The position numbers and the translations under genes are program-made. Under the pieces are notes generated by a model that was given only the letters and a program-made list of their open reading frames with translations, was not told where the DNA came from and made no database searches. Positions 1 through 10,687 of a DNA stretch of 64,000 nt are shown in pieces (positions within the stretch are counted from its first letter, which is position 1; every line of letters starts with the position of its first letter). Source of the stretch: Ophiura sarsii (Eukaryota > Echinodermata > Ophiuroidea > Amphilepidida > Ophiuridae); contig CM069441.1 in assembly GCA_035610835.1 (NCBI GenBank), positions 98,822,180-98,886,179 of the forward strand, read 5' to 3'.

Positions 1-200
1 TCTTAACATAATAAAATGAAAATTTGACTAGAGGAAAGGGTATTCGGTCTTCAGGTCTTTTTGACGTCATGGCCACAAAGAATGATTCTTAACATAATAA
101 AATGAAAAAATACTAGAGGAAATGCTATTTGGTCTTTAGGTCTATTTGACGTCATGTCCACAAAGACGGATTCTTATTAACATATAATAAAAGGAAATCG
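1..200. repeat. tandem direct repeat, about 86-bp unit
   Basis: Two adjacent copies start TCTTAACATAATAAAATGAA at 1 and 86, each running through TTTGACGTCATGNCCACAAAGA. A partial third copy starts near 171. Each full unit holds a TGACGTCA cyclic-AMP-response-type palindrome. This may be coincidence, but the motif is duplicated with the repeat. The left end is cut by the window. Confidence 0.7.
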
Positions 201-830
201 CTATAACCGACAAATGGGAGGGATATTTTCCAGGTACATTACAATAAAACCATGTGGTCGTCTATCATGTCTATGTAACGTAACTGAGACTGAGTATGAG
301 TAGTGGCGATGCCAGACACTGAGTGGTATGCACAACGGAAAGGAAATCTATTGGAGGGGTACAAGGATGTAAAAGAGGGCATTGCCATTAACATTTGTAA
401 CTTTAGGGTTTCTTTGAAGCAATTTCTGTCATTCTTTAAAAATCCAAGGCTTTAGGGCTTTAGGCCATGTTTGTTATACATTTGAAATTAAGGTTTTTTT
501 AGCTCACTGATGTTTTTTACATTGTTTTAATATTTCAAACAAAATAGAGAATGTGTTTTGTAACCTACATTTCCTTAGATCAATTGTTTCGGACACACAA
601 AACAGCTACTCTTATCATACTATAATTTGCCGTATGTTGTATGTATGTATGTATGTATGTATGTATCCATAAAGGCTCTCTCAGTTTGCAACTAAATGCC
701 GTGAACGTTGCACTGATAAAAGATGATTATATGTGAGTGTTATAAGCTATAAATGGATGAAAACCGTACAGAATTGACCGAGATATGAGCAAAAACGGGA
801 AATCCAAAGCCTTTTCAGCCCGGCTTTTGA
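201..830. other. no gene seen; (GTAT)n microsatellite
   Basis: Nothing coding is visible. A (GTAT)n run lies at about 636-667. Confidence 0.5.
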
Positions 831-849
831 GACTAATTTCTACGGGCCA

Positions 850-1375
850 TGGAGTTGGTTACGGTTTAGGCCTTGGGGTTGAGATAAGCCACGGGGCGGG
901 GGCGGAGACGGGGACAGGGACGGCGGAGGCGGGAACGGCGGCGGGTCATAAGGTAACGAAATAATGTGGTTTCTGATAGAACAAAACATGATATGGTGAA
1001 TCTAAATTACGTAACATGGTGTCAGATGTGGGATTTGATACTGTATGTGACACGCTGGCGGACAAATATTGGAAAAATACGCCCCGCTACGGGAGATGGT
1101 TAAGGTGAGGCCTTGGCGTTGAGATAAGTCGCGGGGCGGGGAACTTTAGACCTTTGGGGTTGAGATATGCCACGGGGCGGGCGGGGCGGGGGCGGTGACG
1201 AATGGGGGTTGTGTGTAATGATGTAATGTGGTTTGGGAGGCAGGCCTGGGGTTAATGAAGAAATGTGATGCTAAATTGCGTAACGGAGTACAGGGCGGGA
1301 TGATGACGGTTGGGGTACGGGAGATGGTTAAGGTTTAGGCCTTGGAGTTAAAATATGCCACGGGGCGTGGGCGGT
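850..1375. repeat. G-rich imperfect repeat block
   Basis: A unit like TTAGGCCTTGGGGTTGAGAT followed by AAGCCACGGGGCGGGGG recurs at about 867, 1110, 1149 and 1336. Many G3-G5 runs lie on the plus strand. The GC content is far above the surroundings. No reading frame is preserved. Confidence 0.6.
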
Positions 1376-1499
1376 CTTTTAATTGAAATTTGAAAACTTT
1401 TGAATTAAAACAAAAATGTTTTAAATATTGTTATATTCCTATGTGTTTCGTTGTAAATTTCCAACACTTATGTGTTGTTTCATTTGTAGGTTCTATCTG

Positions 1500-1790
1500 T
1501 TAGGCCCTACTCCCTAGCAGGAGAGCCCGTCCGAAGGACGGGCGTCCCGCTAGTCATATTTAACTCATTGTATTCTCTGCAAAGGACTCTAGGGATGAAC
1601 GGGGAGTTGGCGAATCGTATCTTCCCTCGCCTTTCACCACTGAAGTCCCAAGTTCGATTCCCGGTTTGTTCTCGACGGTTTTATGTGAATTTAGTTTCTC
1701 AATCCATACTCATTCTGCCCTGCATCTAAATTCGAACTTCTCGTCATTAATCTGTTCTGGACCATGATGGTTTCTCTGTGGATAAGTCGC
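1500..1790 (+). repeat. tRNA-type SINE remnant with GC hairpin
   Basis: A box-B-like AGTTCGATTCCCGG lies at 1651-1664 and a weaker box-A-like GTTGGCGAATCG at 1606-1617. This spacing is as in tRNA-derived SINE heads. Upstream, GCCCGTCC-GAA-GGACGGGC (1525-1543) is a perfect 8-bp hairpin. A cloverleaf does not fold convincingly, so this is not called a tRNA gene. Confidence 0.35.
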
Positions 1791-1957
1791 GCGTACTGAA
1801 ATTTAACATCTATTTCATATACAATACATATGACGTAATGATTCGAACGCTATGAAATAATATGGGTTAAGTTAAAATTGTTGAATTGCCACGTGTCACC
1901 TGACCTTACCAACATCTTGTACCGAAACCTCTTATATTTATATAGACCTATATCATT

Positions 1958-2143
1958 GGGCTATTCCATTTGAAATCCCCACCCCCTATATGGAAGACAT
2001 GACCTTAATGTTATACACAGGGAGTAGAGTTTTCAAATGGAGGCACCCATGCAGGTAACCTCCATTTAAAATTCACACTCCCTCTGTGGAAGATTAAGGT
2101 GGTGTCTTCTACAGGGGGTGTATGGATTTCAAATGGAATAGCC
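1958..2143. mobile_element. foldback MITE, GGGCTATTCCATTTGAAATCC termini
   Basis: The ends are inverted repeats (GGGCTATTCCATTTGAAATC and GATTTCAAATGGAATAGCCC), with the flanking CATTG repeated at both borders. The element is 186 bp with no coding sequence. The internal arms (TGGAAGA..., CTTCTACAGGGGGTG...) are also partly inverted. Confidence 0.7.
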
Positions 2144-2285
2144 CATTGCAGTGATTCCAAAGCACCTATACCCCAGGCTCATAGAACAAAAGGCATTCCT
2201 AAAAAACCCAATCAATCATGATATTGAATTGGATTTAAAAGCTGGCACAAATCTTCAGCAACTTAATCTTCAACATGTTCAAATA

Positions 2286-2952
2286 CAGTGAGTCAAAAAG
2301 AAGTTTACCCGGATTGGTGATGTTTTAAAAAACAAACAAACGCCACTCGAGAGCTCAGTAAAGCATATATTTAACAAGCATTCTCTCCTGCTTATTAGGA
2401 AAAGGGAATGACACAAATTGAGCATTGCTACGAGGAGTTATGTCAATTTTAATAAAGGACGGTACTCATTTTGCAAGGTGTCCACGGAATACTTGACCAA
2501 ACAAATGTAAAGTATGCATTTTAGCTGCGTACTTCCCTATTGACCGAGATTGGTGATGTTTTTCAAAACAAATAAATGACACTTAAAAGTTCAGTAAAGC
2601 ATTTATTTACCAAACATACTCTGCTGCTTATTAGAGAAAATCAATGAAGCAAATTGATCATTCCTAAGAGAAGTTATGCCTGTTTTCCTGAAAGCGCTCA
2701 TGTTTGTAGCTGTCCATGGAATGCTTACTTTACATTTGTTTTGTCAAGTATTCCGTGGACAGCTTGCAAAATGAGTACCTTTATTAAAATAGGCATAACT
2801 CCTCTTAGCAATGATCAATTTGTGTCATTCTTTTTTCCTAATAAGCAGGAGAGAATGCTTGTTAAATATATGCTTTACTGAACTCTCGAGTGTCATTTGT
2901 TTGTTTTTTAAAACATCACCAATCCGGGTAAACTTCTTTTTGACTCACCCTG
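2286..2952. mobile_element. mariner-like non-autonomous foldback element
   Basis: The termini CAG(G)GTGAGTCAAAAAGAAG are inverted and flanked by TA on both sides (2284-2285 and 2953-2954), as for Tc1/mariner. The arms are inverted for well over 150 bp, including AAACATCACCAATC and GCAGGAGAGAATGCTTGTTA. The centre repeats part of the arm again (2545-2760). No transposase is present. Confidence 0.65.
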
Positions 2953-3217
2953 TACTGCAAATTAATGATTAGATTGGGCAATTTCAGTAAACTATTTGTA
3001 AAAAATAATGCCCAACATATTCACTAATTCTTTTTACAAAATATTGTTGTGCAATATGTTATCATGGTTAGTGTATACTTACTAAATTTCAAATTGAAGG
3101 AACTTGCTCTTTCTATAACTTTTGCAATTGAAAACAATTCAATATTGTCTTAACTTGTTCATTCATAGGAACTTCGAGAGAATGGTGTTTCAAATATTTT
3201 GTCTTTGAAATTCATCT

Positions 3218-3533
3218 TTAAAGGGAATAGCGCATGGTGAGGAAAAGAAAACCGCTGACGACGATTTTGTACCAGCTAAACCTTAGCTCATACCACTAAT
3301 ACATCACTTACATCATACGAATGCGTTCAATCAAATGAAGGATGGTTGATTGAGCGCGCCGTTCATATCGGGTTAAGAGATTGTTGTAGAGTCGCACACA
3401 ATAGGTACCGCTTGCATGTAAACATACGTAGAACAATTACAGACTGCGCCAATGTCCAACTTGTTTAGATTCAAATAGTCGCCGCGCGCTGTTCAATATT
3501 CGTTAGAATCCTCACCATGACCGCTTCCCTTTA
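3218..3533. mobile_element. foldback MITE, TTTAAAGGGAATAGCGC termini
   Basis: The left end TTTAAAGGGAATAGCGCATG GTGAGG is inverted at the right as CCTCACCATGACCGCTTCCC TTTAA. Only the ends pair well. The interior is unique and non-coding. Confidence 0.5.
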
Positions 3534-3771
3534 ATCTGTAGAAAACACCAAAAAAATAATCAACATTTTACTCCAATAGGGATACAGGGGATTCAGGTCA
3601 ATTGTGTAAATAAACGAATAATTATCATAGCTAATAAATGTATTTGAAAAGACCTTTTAAAATACTTACACTTATTACCATGATGATTACCAAATTACCA
3701 CAGTTATCCGCCACCCACCCACCCACCTTGGGCGGTCAAAAACATACAAAAATAAACTCACAAACTATGTA

Positions 3772-3955
3772 TGGTGAATTATGCAGATTTGGTGTTGTTT
3801 GTTCTGGAAAACAAAGGTTGAGGAAAATATACAATGTCATGTGATATGATTAGACAAGTTTTTTTGGTGAATTATTAGGCAGATTTGGTGTTGTTTGTTC
3901 TGGAAAACGAAGGTTAAGGGAAAATATACAAAGTCATGTAAAATGATTAGACAAT
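3772..3955. repeat. two-copy direct repeat, about 95 bp
   Basis: GGTGAATTATGCAGATTTGG (3772) and GGTGAATTATTAGGCAGATT (3867) start two copies that share GTTGTTTGTTCTGGAAAAC and GATTAGACAA. No coding potential was seen. The rest of 3535-4445 shows nothing recognisable. Confidence 0.6.
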
Positions 3956-4445
3956 TTTGTTTTACAAAGGTTCTGCATTTTCATAACTTTTCGGAAGTTT
4001 CAAAACCAGATTTCAACTTTATCTTTCACCCATACCCATTATTTGTAATATTTCCGTTCCCTCAAAAATACATATTTTAGTAGCCTAATCTTTAAGTTGA
4101 AAAACAAATGAAAACATTCGCCAAGGCCATAAAAGTAATAAAGTTGTAAGACTAAACCATTATTTTGTGGGTGTAGTTCTACTGGAAGTGTGGCCTATCC
4201 TTTCAACGTTCCCTTCCTGTGTTAGCCATTCATGAGGTCATCCATTGTATTGTTCCGGCACACCCGTCAATTATATAGACTATGCTTGCCAGAATCCTGA
4301 TAGCCACTAGGGATTTCTATGGTGATATGATATAAACCATGAGAAAATGACAAGATAATGATGTATTTTTGATTGTATTTCTTTTGGAATAATATTAATG
4401 ACAAGGAAATTTGATTGCATTTGAATACAACACAATTAAGGAATT

Positions 4446-4476
4446 ATGAGTGACGATGAAGACGCTCCATTGCCAG
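4446..4476 (+). CDS. candidate first coding exon of the DCST1-like gene
   Basis: An ATG at 4446 opens a ten-codon acidic reading frame, MSDDEDAPLP, followed by one extra G and a strong donor, G|GTAAGC, at 4477. It ends in phase 1. Exon 2 at 45220 needs exactly one preceding base: G+GT makes Gly, giving PLP-G-ELQKAKSLPK. No better in-phase start was seen between the two. The 40.7-kb intron implied is long but is packed with transposon remnants that could have expanded it. The fit could be chance, because such a short exon carries little signal. Transcript evidence would settle it. Confidence 0.4.
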
Positions 4477-4809
4477 GTAAGCTAAATTTATTAAGTGTAA
4501 TGTATATAACAAATATTAATATTGTTTTATAATGATGCATGGTTAAAACAACAGTAGTGATGTTTATTCCATTAACCAACAGAAGCACAAGATTTGCACA
4601 TGATCATCAGGGAAAGCCTCAAGCTTTGCGGCAAAATCTGGCAAACATTTCCTGACCATGTCAATCCTTGTTTGGAATAGGAACTGTATGCCTCTCTCTG
4701 GAGGGTTCAGTGGGGACACATGATGATACTAAAATAGCAACGATGAAGTCACGAGTCTTTTTTATAGGGTCTAATGTAAAAATATCTCATATCGCCAGTG
4801 CTTTGTATT

Positions 4810-5072
4810 AACACTTTCCACGCGGCAGGCAGTCAGCAGACGACACTTTCAAAATGTCACAAACTGTTTCAAAAATGTCGAAATTATTGAACTTCATCGC
4901 CATGTTAGGAATCATCATAAAAAAAGGTTTAAATATAAGTACAAACATTTATGGTATGGGTTCAGTAATCTTGGAAATAGACTTTGAAAGTTGGGTAAGG
5001 TTTCTGAAAAATCAGTTTTGTATATGCATGCGCATTGATATGGTAAAACTAATAGCCGCTTGGAAAGTGTTG
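4810..5072. mobile_element. MITE with AACACTTTCCACGCGGC termini, copy 1
   Basis: AACACTTTCCACGCGGC at the left is inverted at the right as GCCGCTTGGAAAGTGTT. The interior shares TTGAAAGTTGGGTAAGGTTT with the copies at 12955-13180 and 60298-60538. No protein is encoded; short frames on both strands here are element sequence. Confidence 0.6.
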
Positions 5073-5328
5073 ATGTATGTACAATTCCATACTGTGTCCT
5101 TACAGGCATTATTGGTTTAAACAAAAAGTATAGGGTTTCAACACATTCCCATCCATACATTGTATAATCGTCGAACTTTAGCAGCTGTGGTATTCGTTAC
5201 ATCGATCGATACTTATTGTTTGGACGCAATTCCAAAATTCCACATAGGAGGCTTTGTATTAGATACACGTCTATAGCATATATAAGCACCTTATGGGGAT
5301 TCCTATACGTAAAACTAGCAGTCATTAG

Positions 5329-5927
5329 GCCGTATTCATAAAAATAAGTAATTACTAACTAGTAAATGCTATAAGTAAAAGCAACAGCTAGGTAAGTAAA
5401 AGGTCTAGTCTAAGCAATTGCTTAAAATGTTATTCATAACCATTTGCTAAATGATTACAGGTGTTACTTGCCACAGCTAGTAAGTTCTCAAGTAGTTGCT
5501 ATTGTACTACAGTACCATCCACAAAAGGCAAATTATAAAAAGCTAGAATGCATGGTATATGTCCAGAATAAAACTCTTAATCACGATTAAGCCTGATGTT
5601 ATACACCTTAGGTTGTGGTCTTCGAGGTAAAAACATGGCAGAAATGTGATATGTCTGTACTGGCTAAACAGCAAGCCACAAATGAGGTGCTTGTACAATC
5701 ACTAGTAAATGCTATAGTCAAAGGTCATTTTTATGAATACAAATTGAAGTAGGTGCTAGTTTCTCTGGCATTTACTTATAAGTAAAAAGCAATTACTGTT
5801 GCTTAAAATTTGCAGCTTTTACTTCAAAGTCATTGCTTATTTCTATGAATAAACATTTAAGTAAAAGGTTAGTAAAAGGGGGTTGTTACTTTAGTAAAAG
5901 CAATTATTTATTTTTATGAATACGGCC
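5329..5927. mobile_element. foldback element, GGCCGTATTCATAAAAATAA termini
   Basis: GGCCGTATTCATAAAAATAA is inverted at the right end as TTATTTTTATGAATACGGCC. Multiple AGTAAAAGCAATTACT-like subrepeats fill it. The outer GGCCGTATTC is shared with the unrelated-looking GGGCCGTATTCTCGTAC family in this window, suggesting the same transposase recognises both. Confidence 0.65.
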
Positions 5928-6342
5928 TATTCATAAGGAGCACATTGTCTGATCTTTGTCGTGTTTTCTCCAAATATTGCCGTTTTATACACACTTTTAA
6001 TGAAGCTAATGTTTTACAATAATTCTATTGTCAGTTTTAATTTCTGGACTCCATATATTCGATTCCAACTTTTATTTGCTGTCTTCTGTTTGTTGCTGGT
6101 GTTATCTCGAACTTTCGTTTCGTCAGTGACGTGTTACTTCCATCGTTTCCTAATGGTCATATCTGTTCGCTCAATAATGTTATAGAAACCCAATTGTCAG
6201 GCATAACTGTGCTTTTATATTTTATAGAGACACCATTATCAGGAGGCATATGATATGCAAAGGTTTCAATGTCTGTAAATGGCCAAGTAATTGTCATTCA
6301 TAGGTTTTTGCTATCTTACAAAACATTTTATGTAAACATTTT

Positions 6343-7834
6343 GGAAAAGGTGTACTTTATGTCCCAGATTCGGGACTGTACTACAGGGTGTCCCAAAAGT
6401 CTATGCACGTTTTTGAAGAGTCATATCTCATAAAATATAAAACATATGGTATAAATTTAACCATATTTTGATAGACGAGATTTGGGAAATTATTTTGATA
6501 CCAAACACAACCCTATTGGTGAACCCACAACATTATAAAACTGGTTGAAAGTTTTGGCCGTGTGAGACCCACCCATACCAAATACCACACATTGTTGCTA
6601 AAACAGGTGCGCAAAAATTAACGGTATGAAAGCAACGTTGCGCATTAGTCACAGTTCACTGCTTACCTTTCAACATTAATGTTATTACCAAACTCTGTCA
6701 CTCACAACAAAAATAGGAGTAGTAGACAAATTTGCACAGTAAAAGTCTTCATTCAAGATGGTTTACAGCATAGATAAGCGAATACAAACTGTATGGTTCT
6801 ACGCTGAAACAAATTCAGTTCAACTTACTCAACAAAAGTTCAGAAAACATTTTAAATTAAACGCGCACCAGGAAGAATATCCATTCTTAAGTTGTTGGAG
6901 ACATTTTGAGCACAGGAACTGTGCATGATTTGTCTTAGATGTGGTAGAAAAAGACTGGTAGATCAACAAGTCACATTGATGTCATAACACATGCAGTAGC
7001 CAAAAGTCCAAAGAGATCTATTCGCTGTGTGATGTGTGTGCTCACTTTTCTGTTACGTTATTCAATTGTTTAGGTCTGGGTTTTGCATTAGCACACGTCT
7101 TGGTATAAATGGAAAACATTTAAACTAGATTTCACTATAGAAACAAAAACTAAAAACTATGTGTGATATAGTTTGTTATTATGATTGGATCACTGTAATG
7201 TAAAATTTTAAATATTACAATTGACGGATCACTTTCCGTGTAACCAACTCGACCCGTTTTTTTGTTAATCTCAATGTTATGTAGGTATCATGGATTTATG
7301 AACTTTATACCTCCAAAGTATATAAAGTTACATTTTTGCAGTAATACATATTTTACTTGAGGTTGGCATTACAAACCAATGTTTGGTATCAAAATTATTT
7401 CCCACATCTCCTCTTTCTAAATATGTATTCATATTTTCAATACGACTTATATCTTGTGAAATACAAAGCTTCAAAGTCGTGCATAGACTTTTGGGACACC
7501 CTGTAGTATCGTCCGATATTGGAACACCCAGTATCGTTCGATACTGGTACAAAGTTAGTGTTCCAGTCTCGGCCGATACTGGCACATATAAAATGTTCAA
7601 GTATCGGGTGATACTGGAACATAATTGTGTACCAGTATTGTTCAATACTGGGACAAACCTCACTGGTATCATGTGTGCCAGTATCGACCGATCGATACTG
7701 GAACATAATTTGGTATTCCAGTATCGAACAGTAAAATCGTACCAGTATCGACCGACACTGGCAACTTTTATATTCCAGTATCGAACGATACAGCTATACT
7801 AGTATCTGGGACCCAACCTAAAGTACACTTTTCG
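6343..7834. mobile_element. palindrome-array element, copy 1 (contains a mariner)
   Basis: The left end GGAAAAGGTGTACTTTATG (6343) and right end AAAGTACACTTTTCG (7834) are inverted. Between 7503 and 7800 lie about nine palindromes of type CCAGTATCGNNCGATACTGG. The flanks AACATTTT and AACATACA may be a decayed 8-bp duplication. A mariner-like element (6384-7503) split it after the first terminal segment. Long open frames on both strands at 7328-7802 are periodic products of the repeat, not genes. Confidence 0.75.
6384..7503 (+). mobile_element. deleted mariner-like element, copy 1
   Basis: The inverted termini are CAGGGTGTCCCAAAAGTC followed by TATGCACG, with TA duplicated at 6382-6383 and 7504-7505. 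At 6758 an ATG opens MVYSIDKRIQTVWFYAETNS, a helix-turn-helix start like DUF4817-type transposases. A one-base loss relative to the copy at 31769 shifts the frame after KHFKLN. No catalytic DDE domain remains. Confidence 0.75.
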
Positions 7835-7867
7835 AACATACAAATACTTTAAATATCTCAGAGAAAC

Positions 7868-8250
7868 ATGATTGTCAGGCATTTGATGTTAGCTAATTCA
7901 AAGTCAATAATATGTACCAAAAATCTGAGACATACATATTTAAGTGAGCAAATTTCTCCCGGTAATTTGATACCTCATTTTCTAAAAATTGTGTTAAGAC
8001 ATTTCAAAGTTATGATGCTTTACAAGTGCCAAGCAATTGTCACGTCTAATGAACAATTTAGCAAATTGAGTTTTTATTTTTTGTATAATATGAAGAGCAA
8101 ATGTAAACAATAGCCTAACAGACACTAACAAGGTTAATGAACTGAGTGATTAGAAATCAAACTGGCAACTCTGTATACAAAGAGCTCGGATGGGCACATC
8201 AATCAGTCAATTGGTTCACTGCAACTCAGAAAACATGCATAATACGAGAA
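7868..8250. repeat. dispersed repeat fragments
   Basis: 7868-8010 resembles the arms at 9250-9410 (ACCAAAAATCTGAGA, GAGCAAATTTCT, ACCTCATT). 8090-8250 (GTTAATGAACTGAGTGATTA ... TTGGTTCACTGCAACTCAGA) is repeated at 37495-38160. No gene was seen. Confidence 0.5.
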
Positions 8251-8320
8251 ACACAAATGGGCAGTGGATAAAGATACCAATGAAAGTGATATAAGAATAA
8301 GATAAAAGCCCCAACATATA

Positions 8321-8800
8321 GGCCCGTATTCTCGTACGTAGTTAAGCACGGTTTTAAGCTAAACACGCATCTAACTTTGACTTTAGACACATCGTTTAAT
8401 TCGACGTTATTCTCGAAAATTTGTTTAACTTAAATACGCGTTTAACTCACTAAAAAAGGTCTAACTTTAAACATGGGTATGGGGGTAGTTTAAAGCGCGT
8501 TTAACTAAACTCGTACACCAACTGTATACCTTGAATACTCACTCAACCGTGCCTGCTGCAGCTGACGTTCAGATCGTGTAGTATTAAAAATACACGTGAT
8601 TTTAATCCATTAGGGCCTCAACAAAAATGAATACCTGTATAGAGTATTAAACGCACGACAACTCTGGGGACGAGATTCGCGGAGTTTAAAACCGTGTTTT
8701 GTTAAACACGTTGTTTAAAAGAAAACTCGCTTTTAGATAGACACGCGTTTAGTTATTTACGGTTTTAAGCTCAACCGTGTTTAGTACGAGAATACGGCCC
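8321..8800. mobile_element. GGGCCGTATTC foldback family, copy 1
   Basis: The left end is GGCCCGTATTCTCGTACG and the right end TACGAGAATACGGCCC. Internal subrepeats such as GTTTAACTAAACACG and TTTTAAGCTAAA pair with one another. It is non-coding. The flanks ATA/ATA are a possible 3-bp duplication, but other copies do not show a consistent one. The termini resemble PIF/Harbinger MITEs only loosely. Confidence 0.7.
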
Positions 8801-9056
8801 ATAGAGAACAACATCCAAATATATACAAAAGAATAAACAAATATCTGGAGGTCATGGAAATCAAGAGAACCTAAACAAGGAACTCGGGAACTTATTCTTA
8901 CCAGGAGGAGCTGTCGATCGTGCCCTGTCGGGGCGTGACCGTATCACTAGCCTAGTTGGCTACATGTTTTTACAGCAAACATCCAGGAAACATGACCACC
9001 ATGCTAATGTAAAGTCAGATATCGAAAGATCTGATAAGAGTACTTACGCTAAGTTA

Positions 9057-9153
9057 AGAGTTGAAAACCTTGGTTCCTGCCTATGAGATGTTGCCGACAA
9101 CATCTTCTGGAAGACTGTTCCATAGGGGAATGGCTGTATGGAGGAAGTTTCTC
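9057..9153 (-). pseudogene. LINE reverse-transcriptase C-terminal fragment
   Basis: On the minus strand one frame reads RNFLHTAIPLWNSLPEDVVG, then NIS, stop, AGTKVFNS. This is the 'FFPRTIxxWNSLPxxVV' end of non-LTR retrotransposon ORF2 proteins. It has in-frame stops and is decayed. The 8801-9056 flank holds nothing else recognisable. Confidence 0.6.
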
Positions 9154-9246
9154 TAAGCAGCGAGTTCTGGCAGTCGACAGTGAAACAGCACGAACTGGCA
9201 TTTATACCCTCAAACGGGTAGGCTAGCAAATAATATACGCATGCTT

Positions 9247-9684
9247 TTAATACACCTAGCACATAAAGTCCCTGACCAGGTGCTTTGAGGTTGGCTAATT
9301 CAAAATATATAATCGGTACCAAAAATCTGAGATAAACAATAAATGAGCAAATTTCTTCTCCGCAGTTTGAAACCTCATTCAACAAAATCGAATGGATACT
9401 TTTAAAGTTATGGCGATTTCAATGATCATTGATTTGTGTGACAGTTATGACAGTAATCACACACAATTCAATGAATACCTAGTGCAACTTTGCTATTGTT
9501 ATGCGCGGTCATTGAAATCGCCATAACTTTAAAAGTATCCACTCGATTTTGTTGAATGAGGTTTCAAACTGCGGAGAAGAAATTTGCTCATATAATGTTT
9601 ATCTCAGATTTTTGGTACCGATTATATATTTTGAATTAGCCAACCTCAAATCACCTGGTCAGGGACTTTATGTGCTAGGTGTAT
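9247..9684. mobile_element. inverted repeat with 165-bp arms
   Basis: The arm at about 9249-9420 (ACCTAGCACATAAAGTCCCT ... GGCGATTTCAATGATC) is inverted at 9508-9682, almost base for base, around a spacer of about 85 bp. The arms contain GGTTTCAAACTGCGGAGAAG. A partial relative lies at 43210-43285. Protein-like frames on each arm are mirror images of the repeat. Confidence 0.7.
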
Positions 9685-9689
9685 ATTCA

Positions 9690-10652
9690 ATCTTACAGTG
9701 CCAAATAGTCAGTTATTTTACATTATACAAAATATGATATTTAAATTTAGTCATATGAAATCTAGATCAAAACAATTGATCTCTTGTGAATTCATAATGT
9801 GGAGAAATGTATTAGACATGAAATGAGTAAGCAATAGGCGTTCATTGACCTTAGATCTCAGAACTCAGATCAGACCTTACACTACGTTGCTGGAGTAAAT
9901 CTTATCATCTAATTCATCCTGCCTTTCTAATATTGCTTTTGAATCCCTTGCAATAGTATATATGTCATTGGTTTTGATCCCTTGTTTCTGTTATTTGTGT
10001 CGGAGGCTCATGATGTGTAAATTAAAAAACATTTTCTAATCTGCATGAATTCAATATGTTGTCGAAATACTTTTGTTCTGTATTAGGCCTACATATGAAA
10101 AAGGCTGAGAAATGTCTGAAGAAGTAGGAGTAATATTTAAGAATGCAATTTTGCCTCCCTAACTTTTTAAATCTCGTAAGATTTAAGCTTGATATAATAA
10201 GACATAAAGCCGGCCAATTTAAGCCATAGGTCATTGTAACATTGAAAATCCATTTGTTTCTGACTTTCCCATTTCTTCTTGCACTGAACTTGCCTCCAAA
10301 ATAAAAATGCATATGCCGCTTCTGTTTATGCAGTAATTGAAATGTATAAAGCCGTTATTTTATTTAATTATGATATTCTCATGTCAGCTCAGTGCACTAA
10401 TATAAATTAAGAGCAGAGACTTTCCAGAAGCTTGCTTTTTGACTATTAAACCGAGCCTCGACCGGAGATCCACCTTAAGCGCTATTCCATTGTCTTAACT
10501 TTGTGACGCATCCAAATTGATCAAGACAGTGTTGATTTACAAACACACTGCGACCACCATGATACATAAGGGACATTAGGAGACATTGGTGGTGATTCAT
10601 GCATGTCTTTAAGTGTTTAAGTAAATCAGGTGAATGGATTTTTCTCAGGGGG

Positions 10653-10687
<35 letters not shown>

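Noticed and set aside
2654..2881. 75-codon frame
   Set aside because: Lies wholly inside the mariner-type foldback at 2286-2952.
7383..7802. Long open frames (up to 139 codons) on both strands with FQYR-IL-like repeats, also at 50828-51293 and 55209-55460
   Set aside because: They follow from the roughly 20-bp palindromes of the array elements. Every frame of the array looks alike on both strands and no frame is conserved between copies.
9044..9737. MLNEVSNCGEEICS protein on both strands
   Set aside because: Arms of the 9247-9684 inverted repeat. The reading is the same repeat seen twice.
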